DNA from: Oscillospiraceae bacterium
GTDB taxonomy: Bacteria > Bacillota_A > Clostridia > Oscillospirales > Oscillospiraceae
Assembly (NCBI GenBank): GCA_015067895.1
Contig: SVLP01000034.1
Location: forward strand, 1 to 25,495
Length of the DNA stretch: 25,495 nucleotides
Reading direction: 5' to 3'
The notes beneath the pieces were generated by a model. The model was given only the letters and a program-made list of their open reading frames with translations. It was not told the origin of the DNA and did no database searches. The position numbers and the translations under genes were made by a program. Position 1 is the stretch's first letter; each line of letters starts with the position of its first letter. Below are positions 6,029 through 13,114 of the stretch, one piece after another.

Positions 6029-8295
6029 AGTACCGATATCACTGGACATTCAAGCTCCTGGCTCTTGTGCTGGCGGTCATCTCCGGCGCAGTGCTGCTGG
6101 TCAGCTGCTGCGGCCTGATCCTGGGGGAGCTGGGCTACTATGAGCGCAGCCGCCAGAGCCAGCTCTACAGCAATGTACGCGGCTTCTGCAACCATGCCGC
6201 CACCGCGGTCTTCGACCACTTCGCCTGGCAGGACACGGGCATCGAGCCGAAGCTCTTTGAGCGGTTCTTCCGCTGGGGCGCGGATGTGGATGCGGTGGAT
6301 TCCCTGGAGTACGACTTTTACTACCAGATCCGCAGCTCAAAAACCAACGAGCTGCTGGAGGGCGGCTGTCCCGCCGGTCTGGATTGGGACTGGAGCACTG
6401 GCGACACCTACAGCGTCCGCCGGGGCTATGTCACCGAGATGCCCAAGGCGGAATACTACCCCAACTACGCCGAGTTCACCGAGCTGACCGAGTCCACCGG
6501 CACGGCCTATGTGGATCTTCAGGGCAACGCCCTGCCGCCCCTGGGCGACGGGGTCACAGCCACCGAATACTATGTAGTCAGCGAGGACGACGGCGTCAAC
6601 TGGCAGAATATTTCCCTCAACAGCTACAACCACGCCGATGCCAATGGTGCCGACTATACCATCTACCGAATGGAGTACACCGGGTACGAAAGCTACTATG
6701 TGGAGGTCTGCATGACCGCCGAGCAGACGATGGCACTGCTGGACACTTCCATGGAGGAGGAGCTTCTTCCGAAGCTGCTGGCGCAGTACGGCCATACGCT
6801 GGGCCCGTTGGTGATCTACGGCCTTGCGGTGCTGCTTTTGTCCCTGCTGTGGCTGGCACTGGTGGCGGGCAAGAGCCCCGGGCGCGAGGGTGTCAAGCCC
6901 GATGGACTGAACGTGATCCCCCTGGATATCTATCTGGTGTGCGCGGGCTTTGCCGCTGTGGGGCTTGCTGTCCTGACCGCCATGCTGCTCGATCAGATCA
7001 TCCACTGCTCCGTCTGGGGCTATTACGACGGTACGAACGTAGAGAATTTCTTCTGGGATCTGGTGCTGCTCGCCCTGTGCGGCATGGGCGCGGGCGGCGT
7101 GGTCGCCCTGCTGACCATGGCCTGCGCCGCCCAGATGAAGGTGGGCGACAATTATTGGCTCAAGCACACCGGCATCGGCCTGTGCTGGCGGTACGGCTGG
7201 AAGATCGTCCTCCGGGCGGCAAAGTGGTGCTGGAGCACCGTGAAGAAGTCCGTCACGTGGTTCCTGGGGATCTTCACCGCCATCGGTTCCATGTTCAAAC
7301 GCTTTGCCGATCTGCTGCCCCTGACCTGGCAGTGGCTCATCGCCAGCGGCGCGGTATGGCTGCTGATGCTGTTCTGCTGCATCGTGGGTCTCTCCAGATG
7401 GGAGCCCCTGCTGATCCTCTTCGGTGTCGTCGTGACGGTGCTGCTGGTGCTCTACGGAGCCTACTGCTTCGGCTGCCTGCGTGACGGTGCAAAGAAGATG
7501 TCCGAGGGTAAGCTGGAGGAAAAGGTGGAGAATCAATTTCTGCTGGGCTGCTTCGGAGAATTCGCCGGACATCTCAACGCCCTGGGTGACACCTGCGTCG
7601 AAGCGGCAAAGCAGCAGATGAAGTCCGAGCGGATGAAGTCGGAGCTCATCACCAACGTCTCCCACGACATCAAGACTCCCCTGACCTCCATCATCAACTA
7701 TGTGGATCTGCTGCAAAAGACCGAAAATGAGTCCGAGCGGGCGGAATATCTGGAAGTCCTCGACCGCCAGAGCCAGCGGCTCAAAAAGCTCATCGAGGAT
7801 CTGATGGAGATGAGCCGTGCCTCCTCGGGTAATGTGGCGGTGGAGATCACCCCCACCGATGTGACCGAGGCGGTGAATCAGGCGTTGGGTGAGTTCGCCG
7901 ATACCCTGGAAAGCTGCGGCCTGAGCGTGATGCTCAAGGCTCCGGCGGAGCCCGTCATGGCCGAAAGCGACGGCAAGCACCTGTGGCGGGTGCTGAGCAA
8001 CGTTTTGAGCAACGTGGTCAAGTACGCCATGCCCGGAACCCGCGTCTATGTGGATGTGCTGAAGCGGGGGCAGAAGGTGGAAATCTCCATCAAGAACATC
8101 TCCGCCCAGATGCTCAACATCTCCGCCGAGGAGCTGATGGAGCGCTTCGTCCGGGGCGACAGCTCCCGCAACACCGAGGGCAACGGTCTGGGCCTGAACA
8201 TCGCCAAGAGCCTGATGGAGCTCCAGGGCGGCCGCCTGGAGCTGGTGGTGGACGGCGACCTGTTCAAGGTGGTGCTGACGCTGAATGCGGCGTAA
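6025..8295 (+). CDS. Multi-pass membrane sensor histidine kinase
   Basis: This 756-residue kinase is the partner of the preceding regulator. It has an N-terminal membrane segment (about 10-34), an extracytoplasmic sensor region of roughly 220 residues with no recognised domain, then about five more hydrophobic segments between 258 and 485. The cytoplasmic part has a HAMP-like linker, an H-box with the phospho-accepting His547 (NVSHDIKTPL), an N-box around Asn663 (SNVLSNVVKYA) and a G2 box near 719 (EGNGLGLNIAKS). The usual G1 motif (DxGxG) is not seen: after the N-box the chain reads SIKNISAQMLNISAEELMERFVRGD. I recall a similar replacement in some clostridial kinases, where activity is retained. 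The ligand is unknown. Confidence 0.92.
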   Translation: MKYRYHWTFKLLALVLAVISGAVLLVSCCGLILGELGYYERSRQSQLYSNVRGFCNHAATAVFDHFAWQDTGIEPKLFERFFRWGADVDAVDSLEYDFYYQIRSSKTNELLEGGCPAGLDWDWSTGDTYSVRRGYVTEMPKAEYYPNYAEFTELTESTGTAYVDLQGNALPPLGDGVTATEYYVVSEDDGVNWQNISLNSYNHADANGADYTIYRMEYTGYESYYVEVCMTAEQTMALLDTSMEEELLPKLLAQYGHTLGPLVIYGLAVLLLSLLWLALVAGKSPGREGVKPDGLNVIPLDIYLVCAGFAAVGLAVLTAMLLDQIIHCSVWGYYDGTNVENFFWDLVLLALCGMGAGGVVALLTMACAAQMKVGDNYWLKHTGIGLCWRYGWKIVLRAAKWCWSTVKKSVTWFLGIFTAIGSMFKRFADLLPLTWQWLIASGAVWLLMLFCCIVGLSRWEPLLILFGVVVTVLLVLYGAYCFGCLRDGAKKMSEGKLEEKVENQFLLGCFGEFAGHLNALGDTCVEAAKQQMKSERMKSELITNVSHDIKTPLTSIINYVDLLQKTENESERAEYLEVLDRQSQRLKKLIEDLMEMSRASSGNVAVEITPTDVTEAVNQALGEFADTLESCGLSVMLKAPAEPVMAESDGKHLWRVLSNVLSNVVKYAMPGTRVYVDVLKRGQKVEISIKNISAQMLNISAEELMERFVRGDSSRNTEGNGLGLNIAKSLMELQGGRLELVVDGDLFKVVLTLNAA

Positions 8296-8302
8296 ATATC
8301 GC

Positions 8303-8490
8303 CCCCCTTGCCCCCCGCATTTATGAGGGGGGTGCCCGAAGGGCGGGGGGAGTCCGAATATTTGCGTTGCAAATATTCGGAAAAGCCCGTTTTTCACAGA
8401 AAAACGGGCAGACCCCCTCCGACCCGGCGGCTCCGGGCTTTGCCCGAATCCACCGGGTCACCCCCCATAAATGGGGGAGGCAAGGGGTTT
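8303..8490. repeat. Composite G/C-rich palindromic element
   Basis: The outer arms are inverted copies (CCCCTTGCC..CATTTATG at the left; CATAAATG..GGCAAGGGG at the right). Inside are CCGAATATTTGC-gt-TGCAAATATTCGG (8356-8382), a hairpin of AAAGCCCGTTTTTC type, and CCGGCGGCTCCGGG. The modules recur at 128-207 and 17976-18091. It fills the gap after the histidine kinase gene and has no coding capacity. Confidence 0.7.
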
Positions 8491-8493
8491 TCG

Positions 8494-8537
8494 ATACACA
8501 GACAGCCCGGAGCTTGCGCTCCGGGCTGTCTGTGTAT
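8494..8537. terminator. Perfect 20-bp stem hairpin, terminator of the DegV gene (or bidirectional)
   Basis: ATACACAGACAGCCCGGAGC-TTGC-GCTCCGGGCTGTCTGTGTAT is a perfect inverted repeat ending 5 bp after the DegV stop on the minus strand. On that strand the following bases are CGAAAACCCC, so there is no classic T-run, but the stem is very strong. Confidence 0.65.
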
Positions 8538-8541
8538 GCAC

Positions 8542-9387
8542 TTAGTTGGCGAAATAGCCGATGGCCACTGCGCCGGGGCCCACGTGGGTACCGATGACGC
8601 AGCCGACGGTGGCGACGGGAACCTCGGTGCCGCAGAGCATATCGGTGCTCTCGGCCAGGAAGGTCTTCAGGTTGTCGTCCTCCAGACCGCTCCAGGCGGC
8701 GCAGAGGGGCTTGGAGAAGTCGATGCCGCCGGACTTGGCCACCAGGTCGCGCAGCTGCTTGTCGGCGGCCTTGGGGCCGCGAGCCTTGGCCACGTTGGCG
8801 ACCACGCCGTCCTGGACGGCGATGATGGGCTTGATGTTGAGCATGGTGCCCACCACGGCGGTGGCGGCATTGATGCGGCCGCCCTTCTTCAGATACTCCA
8901 GGGTATCCAGGCGGGCGTAAATGCGGATCTTGTCCTTGATCGCGTCCAGCTTGGCGGCCACGGTGGCGGCGTCCAGACCCTCGTTGGCCAGCTGGATGCC
9001 GTACTGGAGCAGCAGCCGCTCGCCGATGGTGGCGGACAGGGAATCCACCACGAAGACCTTGCCCTCAAAATCACCGGCTGCGATGCAGGCGGACTGGTAG
9101 GTGCCGGAGAGCTTGGAGGAGATGGTGATGACCACGGCGGTGTCGCCGTCCTTCACGATTTCCTCCATGACCTCAGCCCAGGCGGCGGGGCTCACCTGGC
9201 TGGTGGTGGGGTGGGCCTCCTTGCCGGAGGTCAGCATTTTATAGAACTTCTTGTGGCTTAAGTCCACTGCGTCGGCAAATTCCTTGTCGCCAAAACGAAC
9301 GGTCAGGGGCACGTGGACGATGCCGAGCTTCTTGCACTCGCCCGGCAGTACGTCGGATGCGGAATCGATGATAAACTTGACAGCCAT
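8542..9387 (-). CDS. DegV family fatty-acid-binding protein (FakB-like)
   Basis: This 281-residue cytosolic protein of the DegV/FakB family binds a fatty acid and presents it to a fatty-acid kinase (FakA). Visible marks are the N-terminal FIIDSASD, TTSQVSPA at about 61-68, ITISSKLSGTYQSA around 88-100, VVDSLSATIGERLLL, and the YLKKGGRINAATAVVGTMLNIKPII segment that forms the second lobe. It ends in GTHVGPGAVAIGYF, the conserved HxGPG region. GAAAGGAG precedes the ATG by 8 nt. It follows the MarR gene by 17 bp on the same strand, so the two are an operon. No fakA is present in this window. The bound lipid is unknown. Confidence 0.93.
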   Translation of the reverse strand: MAVKFIIDSASDVLPGECKKLGIVHVPLTVRFGDKEFADAVDLSHKKFYKMLTSGKEAHPTTSQVSPAAWAEVMEEIVKDGDTAVVITISSKLSGTYQSACIAAGDFEGKVFVVDSLSATIGERLLLQYGIQLANEGLDAATVAAKLDAIKDKIRIYARLDTLEYLKKGGRINAATAVVGTMLNIKPIIAVQDGVVANVAKARGPKAADKQLRDLVAKSGGIDFSKPLCAAWSGLEDDNLKTFLAESTDMLCGTEVPVATVGCVIGTHVGPGAVAIGYFAN

Positions 9388-9404
9388 AATTCGGCTCCTT
9401 TCAA

Positions 9405-9857
9405 TTAAGCAGTATGTTTGGTCTCCGCTTCGATGCGGGCGCGGAGGTTCTCCACGATGGTGGACAGGCTCCGGTAGAAATCCGAGCGCTCCTCGTCGGT
9501 CAGACCGTCGCCGCCGACGGTGACCCAGCCCTCGATGAGCTTGTCAAATTTGCGGGCCACCTCCTGACCGGCGGCAGTCAGGGTCAGCATGGCCCGGTAG
9601 GCCTTCTCGCTCAGGGTCGTGATATAGCCCCGGGTCTTCAGCTCAGAGACGGTGCGGGAGATGGCGGCCTTGTCCTCGGCGCACAGACCGCACAGCTGGG
9701 ACGCAGTGAGCCCGGCGGGGTTCTGGCGCAGGTAATACAGGCACATGACATGGGTGCCCTTCAGGCCGAATTCCGTCATCTCCATGGATTTGATGCGCTG
9801 GATGTATTTATAGCAGGTGGTGATGCCGGAAACAAAGGCATCGAAACGCTGGATCAT
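9405..9857 (-). CDS. MarR family transcriptional regulator
   Basis: This 150-residue regulator has the MarR winged-helix layout: a helical dimerisation N-terminus, a helix-turn-helix at about 50-73 (LTASQLCGLCAEDKAAISRTVSEL, recognition helix in the second half), and a wing at 79-97 with EKAYRAMLTLTAAGQ. GGAGG lies 9 nt before the chosen ATG at 9857; the longer open frame to 10031 runs over the promoter and is rejected. It is the first gene of an operon with the DegV protein. In streptococci the MarR-type FabT controls fatty-acid genes, so lipid control is a reasonable inference here but is not shown by the sequence. Confidence 0.9.
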   Translation of the reverse strand: MIQRFDAFVSGITTCYKYIQRIKSMEMTEFGLKGTHVMCLYYLRQNPAGLTASQLCGLCAEDKAAISRTVSELKTRGYITTLSEKAYRAMLTLTAAGQEVARKFDKLIEGWVTVGGDGLTDEERSDFYRSLSTIVENLRARIEAETKHTA

Positions 9858-9890
9858 AAAAAATAGCCTCCGTTTCGTTTGATCCTTCGC

Positions 9891-9920
9891 AGTATACCAC
9901 GGTGAAGTTGAAATGTCAAC
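9891..9920 (-). promoter_or_regulatory. Promoter of the MarR-DegV operon with a possible operator
   Basis: On the minus strand a perfect TTGACA (9919-9914) and TATACT (9896-9891) are separated by 17 nt. The palindrome GTTGA-n4-TCAAC (9907-9920) covers the -35, a typical place for autorepression by a MarR dimer. Confidence 0.7.
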
Positions 9921-10054
9921 AATTTCTTTTTCGTTTTGTTTCGGATTTGCATGGTTAACGAAGAAAACACCGGGTTGTGCAACAGATTTGCGCAAGGCTT
10001 CCCCAGAAAGCGGAAACGCCCCGTAGACCAACGGGCATCATTTCCAATATAAAA

Positions 10055-10250
10055 AATGCTTATCGGCTTAAGTCAGCAACGCACCCCCTTGCCTCCCTCC
10101 AAGAGGGAGGGGAACCGCGTCAGAGGTGGAGGGAGTGCCTGAAAGAGAACACTGCGCTTCTATCTCAGGACACTCCCCCAGTCAGCGAAGCTGACAGCCC
10201 CCTCTCAGAGGGGGCCAAGAAAAATGTGCTGCGTTAACCCGATAAGCATT
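10055..10250. repeat. Element with 24-bp terminal inverted repeats carrying a nested G/C-rich palindrome
   Basis: The ends are AATGCTTATCGGCTTAAGTCAGCA (10055-10078 in the left arm) and its near inverse at 10227-10250. The inside holds a CCTCCCTCCAAGAGGGAGG hairpin and an ACTCCCCCAGTCAGCGAAGCTGAC module, ending in CCCCCTCTCAGAGGGGG. A second element with the same ends and different contents is at 22725-22962. The surrounding gap 9858-10451 otherwise holds only promoters and a small CCCGCCGAAATCGGCGGG hairpin at about 10261-10278. Confidence 0.65.
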
Positions 10251-10408
10251 TATAAAAATACCCGCCGAAATCGGCGGGCAGTACAACGACATTTTACATG
10301 GTAGCGCCTGCAAAGTCAAGTGGCACGCTCCACAGTCTTTTCCCAATTTTCGACCCGGTTTTTTTACATGAGAAATTCTTCTCCCGGCTTTTCTTGCGGC
10401 GGAAAATG

Positions 10409-10417
10409 TGGTATACT
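10409..10417 (+). promoter_or_regulatory. Extended -10 promoter of the DUF1846 gene
   Basis: TGGTATACT provides TATACT at 10412-10417 with a TGn extension. The -35 region is weak (TTTTCT at about 10389). It is 35 bp before the start codon. Confidence 0.5.
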
Positions 10418-10451
10418 GTCCTCAAGATTTTGATTTGGGAGAACGATCACT

Positions 10452-11936
10452 ATGCCTAAGATCGGTTTTGATAACCAGAAATACCTGACCACCCAGTCCG
10501 AGCAGATCCGCAAGCGCATCGCCCAGTTCGGCGGCAAGCTGTATCTGGAGTTCGGCGGAAAGCTCTTCGACGACTACCACGCCTCCCGGGTGCTGCCCGG
10601 CTTCGAGCCCGACAGCAAGATGCGGATGCTCCAGCAGCTGAAGGAGGATGTGGAGATCGTCATCGCCATCAACGCCGCCGACATCGAGCGCAACAAGGTG
10701 CGCGGAGATCTCGGCATCACCTACGACGCCGATGTGCTGCGGCTCATCGACACCTTCCGGGAGCTGGAGCTGTTCGTCGGCAGTGTGGTCATGACCCGCT
10801 ACGCCGGTCAGCCCGCCGCCGATGCCTTCCTGAAGCGGCTGAATACCCTGGGCGTCAGGTGCTACCGCCACTACTCCATCGCGGGCTACCCCCACGATGT
10901 GGCCCACATCGTCTCCGACGAGGGCTTCGGTGTCAATGACTACATCGAGGCCTCCCGGCCCCTGGTGGTGGTCACCGCCCCCGGCCCCGGCAGCGGCAAG
11001 ATGGCCACCTGCCTGAGCCAGCTCTACCACGAGCACAAGCGGGGCGTTCAGGCGGGCTACGCCAAGTTCGAGACCTTCCCCGTCTGGAACATCCCCCTGA
11101 AGCACCCGGTGAATCTGGCCTACGAGGCCGCCACCGCCGACCTGAACGATGTGAATATGATCGACCCCTTCCACCTGGAGGCCTACGGCGAGAAGGCCGT
11201 CAACTACAACCGGGATGTGGAGATCTTCCCGGTGCTCAACGCCACCTTTGAGCGGATCCACGGCTCCTCCCCCTACCAGTCCCCCACGGACATGGGCGTG
11301 AACATGGTAGGCAGCTGCATCGTCGACGACGAGGTCTGCAGGGAGGCCAGCCGCAAGGAAATCCTGCGCCGGTACTACGCCGCATGCGTCGACCGGATCC
11401 GGGGCAAGGATGCCGACGAGACCATCCGCAAGCTGGAGCTGGTCATGAAGCAGGCAGACGTGACCCCCGACATCTTCCCCGCCGTGGCCGCGTCCCTGAA
11501 GCGGGCCGAGGAGACCGGTGGCCCCGCCGGAGCCATGGTGCTCCCCGACGGCCGCATCATCACGGGCCGTACCTCCGACACCCTGGGTGCCGCCTCCGCC
11601 ATGCTGCTCAACGCCCTGAAGACACTGGCAGGCATCGATGATGAGAAGCACCTGATCGCCAGCCACGTGCTTGAGCCCATCTGCGACCTGAAGACCGGCT
11701 ACATGGGTCACCGGAACCCCCGGCTCCACACCGACGAGGTGCTGCTGGCCCTGACCATCTCCGCCCTGACCGATGAGGTCGCCCAGCAGGCCAAGGAGCA
11801 GCTGAAGAACCTCCGGGGCAGCGAGGCCCACTTCACCGTCATCCTCAGCGAGGAGGACGAGAAGCTCCTGCGCCGCCTGGGCATCCACGTCAGCTTCGAG
11901 GCCCAGTACGAGACGAGACGGCTGTATCATAAGTAA
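10452..11936 (+). CDS. DUF1846 (UPF0371) family protein
   Basis: This 494-residue cytosolic protein belongs to the conserved DUF1846 family of Firmicutes, recognised from its N-terminus (IGFDNQKYLTTQSEQIRKRI, the EFGGKLFDD motif) and full length. Residues 176-183 read APGPGSGK, a P-loop-like nucleotide-binding signature preceded by a beta strand (LVVVT). Other striking blocks are the HRNPRLHTDE segment and NMVGSCIVDDE. Its function is not established to my knowledge; nucleotide binding is an inference from the glycine-rich loop. It is a single gene with its own promoter and terminator, and GGGAGA lies about 10 nt before the ATG. Nothing adjacent points to a pathway. Confidence 0.88.
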   Translation: MPKIGFDNQKYLTTQSEQIRKRIAQFGGKLYLEFGGKLFDDYHASRVLPGFEPDSKMRMLQQLKEDVEIVIAINAADIERNKVRGDLGITYDADVLRLIDTFRELELFVGSVVMTRYAGQPAADAFLKRLNTLGVRCYRHYSIAGYPHDVAHIVSDEGFGVNDYIEASRPLVVVTAPGPGSGKMATCLSQLYHEHKRGVQAGYAKFETFPVWNIPLKHPVNLAYEAATADLNDVNMIDPFHLEAYGEKAVNYNRDVEIFPVLNATFERIHGSSPYQSPTDMGVNMVGSCIVDDEVCREASRKEILRRYYAACVDRIRGKDADETIRKLELVMKQADVTPDIFPAVAASLKRAEETGGPAGAMVLPDGRIITGRTSDTLGAASAMLLNALKTLAGIDDEKHLIASHVLEPICDLKTGYMGHRNPRLHTDEVLLALTISALTDEVAQQAKEQLKNLRGSEAHFTVILSEEDEKLLRRLGIHVSFEAQYETRRLYHK

Positions 11937-11940
11937 GCGA

Positions 11941-11974
11941 AGGAAGTGTCCCCAAACAGGACACTTCCTTTTTT
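11941..11974 (+). terminator. Rho-independent terminator of the DUF1846 gene
   Basis: AGGAAGTGTCC and GGACACTTCCT form an 11-bp stem (11941-11951 with 11959-11969) around a 7-nt loop, followed by a run of T. Confidence 0.9.
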
Positions 11975-11992
11975 GCACGGATCAGGTTGGAA

Positions 11993-12180
11993 GAAAGGCT
12001 CCCCTGTCCCGCAAGGGATGGGGGAGCTGTCGCGCAGCGACTGAGGGGGGCCAACCGATAACTGACTGATGTACACACCCCCTCCGACCTCGCTGCGCTC
12101 GGCCACCTCCCCCATTTGGCTAACGCCAAACGGGGGAGGCTTGGTGTTAGCCAAATGGGGGAGGCTTGGCGGAAACCAAG
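11993..12180. repeat. Composite G/C-rich palindromic element with a short duplication
   Basis: The left unit (CTCCCCTGTCCCGCAAGGG..GGGGGAG, then CTGTCGCGCAGCGACTGAG) and the right unit (CCTCGCTGCGCTCGG, then CCTCCCCCATTTGG) are inverted relative to each other, like the copies at 10080-10225 and 20366-20540. The end TTAGCCAAATGGGGGAGG is followed by a partial direct repeat of itself. It has no coding capacity. Confidence 0.6.
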
Positions 12181-12195
12181 TCTAGCCCATTTTTG

Positions 12196-12978
12196 TTATT
12201 TCCGGATGACCCACAAATTGCGGAACTGACTCTCAATGTCCTCGAATTTCCACAGCTTTTCGGAATTTGCGATGCTGTTGGGGTCGTTGACCCGGATCAG
12301 GCCGTCCTCAGCTCCCACCAGGACGATGAAGTGGCCGGAGCTCGTGAAATCGCCCTTGCCCATGGCGCAGATGATGGGGTTGCCCACCTCCAGGTTGTCC
12401 ATAATGCGCTTCTTCACCAGGGGGATCTCGGTGACGTCGAAGCCCAGCTTCACCGCGCCCTCGCTGATGAGCGTCCAGCTGGAGCCGCTGCCGGGGGAAT
12501 AATAGCCGCCCTTCTTCGCGAATTCGATCATCTTATCGGGTGCGAACGCGTCATCACCCGTTAAGTAATAAGCCGCCATGCTCAGACACACCGGGCCGCA
12601 GCCGGTCAGGCCCGCCACGGAGCTGCCGTATTCCAGATAGCCCCACTGCCGATCCCACTGCAAAAACAGGGGGACTCCATCGTGATTATCGTATCCCGAC
12701 AGATCGACCGGAACCTCCCTGTCCTTCTCCAGGGGATAGTGCAGGACGAAGTCCTCGGTCTCGGGATTGCGCTCCAGCAGCTCCCGCAGCTCCTGGGGAT
12801 AGTCGGAGAGCTCCAGATCATGCGTTTCGCAGAAGGCGGCGATGGCCTTGTCGGCCTCGCCGTAGGTACCGGATTCGGGGATATCGGCGGCAGACCAGAG
12901 CTTCCAGACCCCCAGCCCCAGGATCAGCAGGATCAAAACCAGGCAGCCGGTGCCGGTATTTCTCTTTCTTTTCATCAT
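12196..12978 (-). CDS. Membrane-anchored C39-like cysteine peptidase
   Basis: This 260-residue protein starts with a basic stretch and one hydrophobic segment (about 11-29, CLVLILLILGLGVWKLW) that anchors it with the catalytic part outside. Residues about 100-258 match the peptidase C39-like (papain-like) fold: Gln107 (FLQWD, oxyanion hole), Cys127 (TGCGP), His216 (SGHFIVLVG) and Asp232 (VNDPN). ATG at 12978 is chosen because GGAGG is 5 nt upstream; the frame is open to 13020 but that includes the promoter. It is a single gene with its own promoter. An upstream box nearly identical to that of the two-component operon suggests control by that regulator. Substrates are unknown; it lacks the ABC-transporter fusion of bacteriocin-processing C39 proteins. 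Confidence 0.87.
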   Translation of the reverse strand: MMKRKRNTGTGCLVLILLILGLGVWKLWSAADIPESGTYGEADKAIAAFCETHDLELSDYPQELRELLERNPETEDFVLHYPLEKDREVPVDLSGYDNHDGVPLFLQWDRQWGYLEYGSSVAGLTGCGPVCLSMAAYYLTGDDAFAPDKMIEFAKKGGYYSPGSGSSWTLISEGAVKLGFDVTEIPLVKKRIMDNLEVGNPIICAMGKGDFTSSGHFIVLVGAEDGLIRVNDPNSIANSEKLWKFEDIESQFRNLWVIRK

Positions 12979-13003
12979 AAATACCTCCATTTGAGATGGT
13001 GCT

Positions 13004-13058
13004 ATGGTAGCACAGTCCATCTTAGGAAGTCTTTATGGCTTTCTTAAGGTTTCCTTAA
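13004..13058 (-). promoter_or_regulatory. Promoter of the C39-like peptidase gene with the shared response-regulator box
   Basis: Read on the minus strand, TTAAGGAAACCTTAAGAA (13058-13041) matches 16 of 18 bases of the box at 5252-5269, with TTAAG units again 11 bp apart. TGCTACCAT follows, with TACCAT at 13009-13004. The distance from box start to -10 is 49 bp here and 50 bp at the two-component operon. Confidence 0.6.
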
Positions 13059-13073
13059 ATTCAACAAAGGAAC

Positions 13074-13097
13074 GTGCCCCGGCAAAAGCCGGGGCAC
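13074..13097 (-). terminator. Terminator of the fructose-1,6-bisphosphatase gene
   Basis: GTGCCCCGGC-AAAA-GCCGGGGCAC is a perfect 10-bp stem 17 bp after the minus-strand stop. On the minus strand it is followed by GTTCCTTTGTTG. Confidence 0.8.
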
Positions 13098-13114
13098 TGC
13101 TTGATATATGGGTC

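Noticed and set aside
6337..8397. Long minus-strand open frame (686 aa) opposite the histidine kinase
   Set aside because: It has shadow composition rich in H, Q, G and L, no motifs, and opposes a well-supported kinase.
10422..11978. Minus-strand open frame (518 aa) opposite the DUF1846 gene
   Set aside because: It is a shadow with repetitive G/V/L/H composition, and the start and end coincide with intergenic sequence and a terminator.
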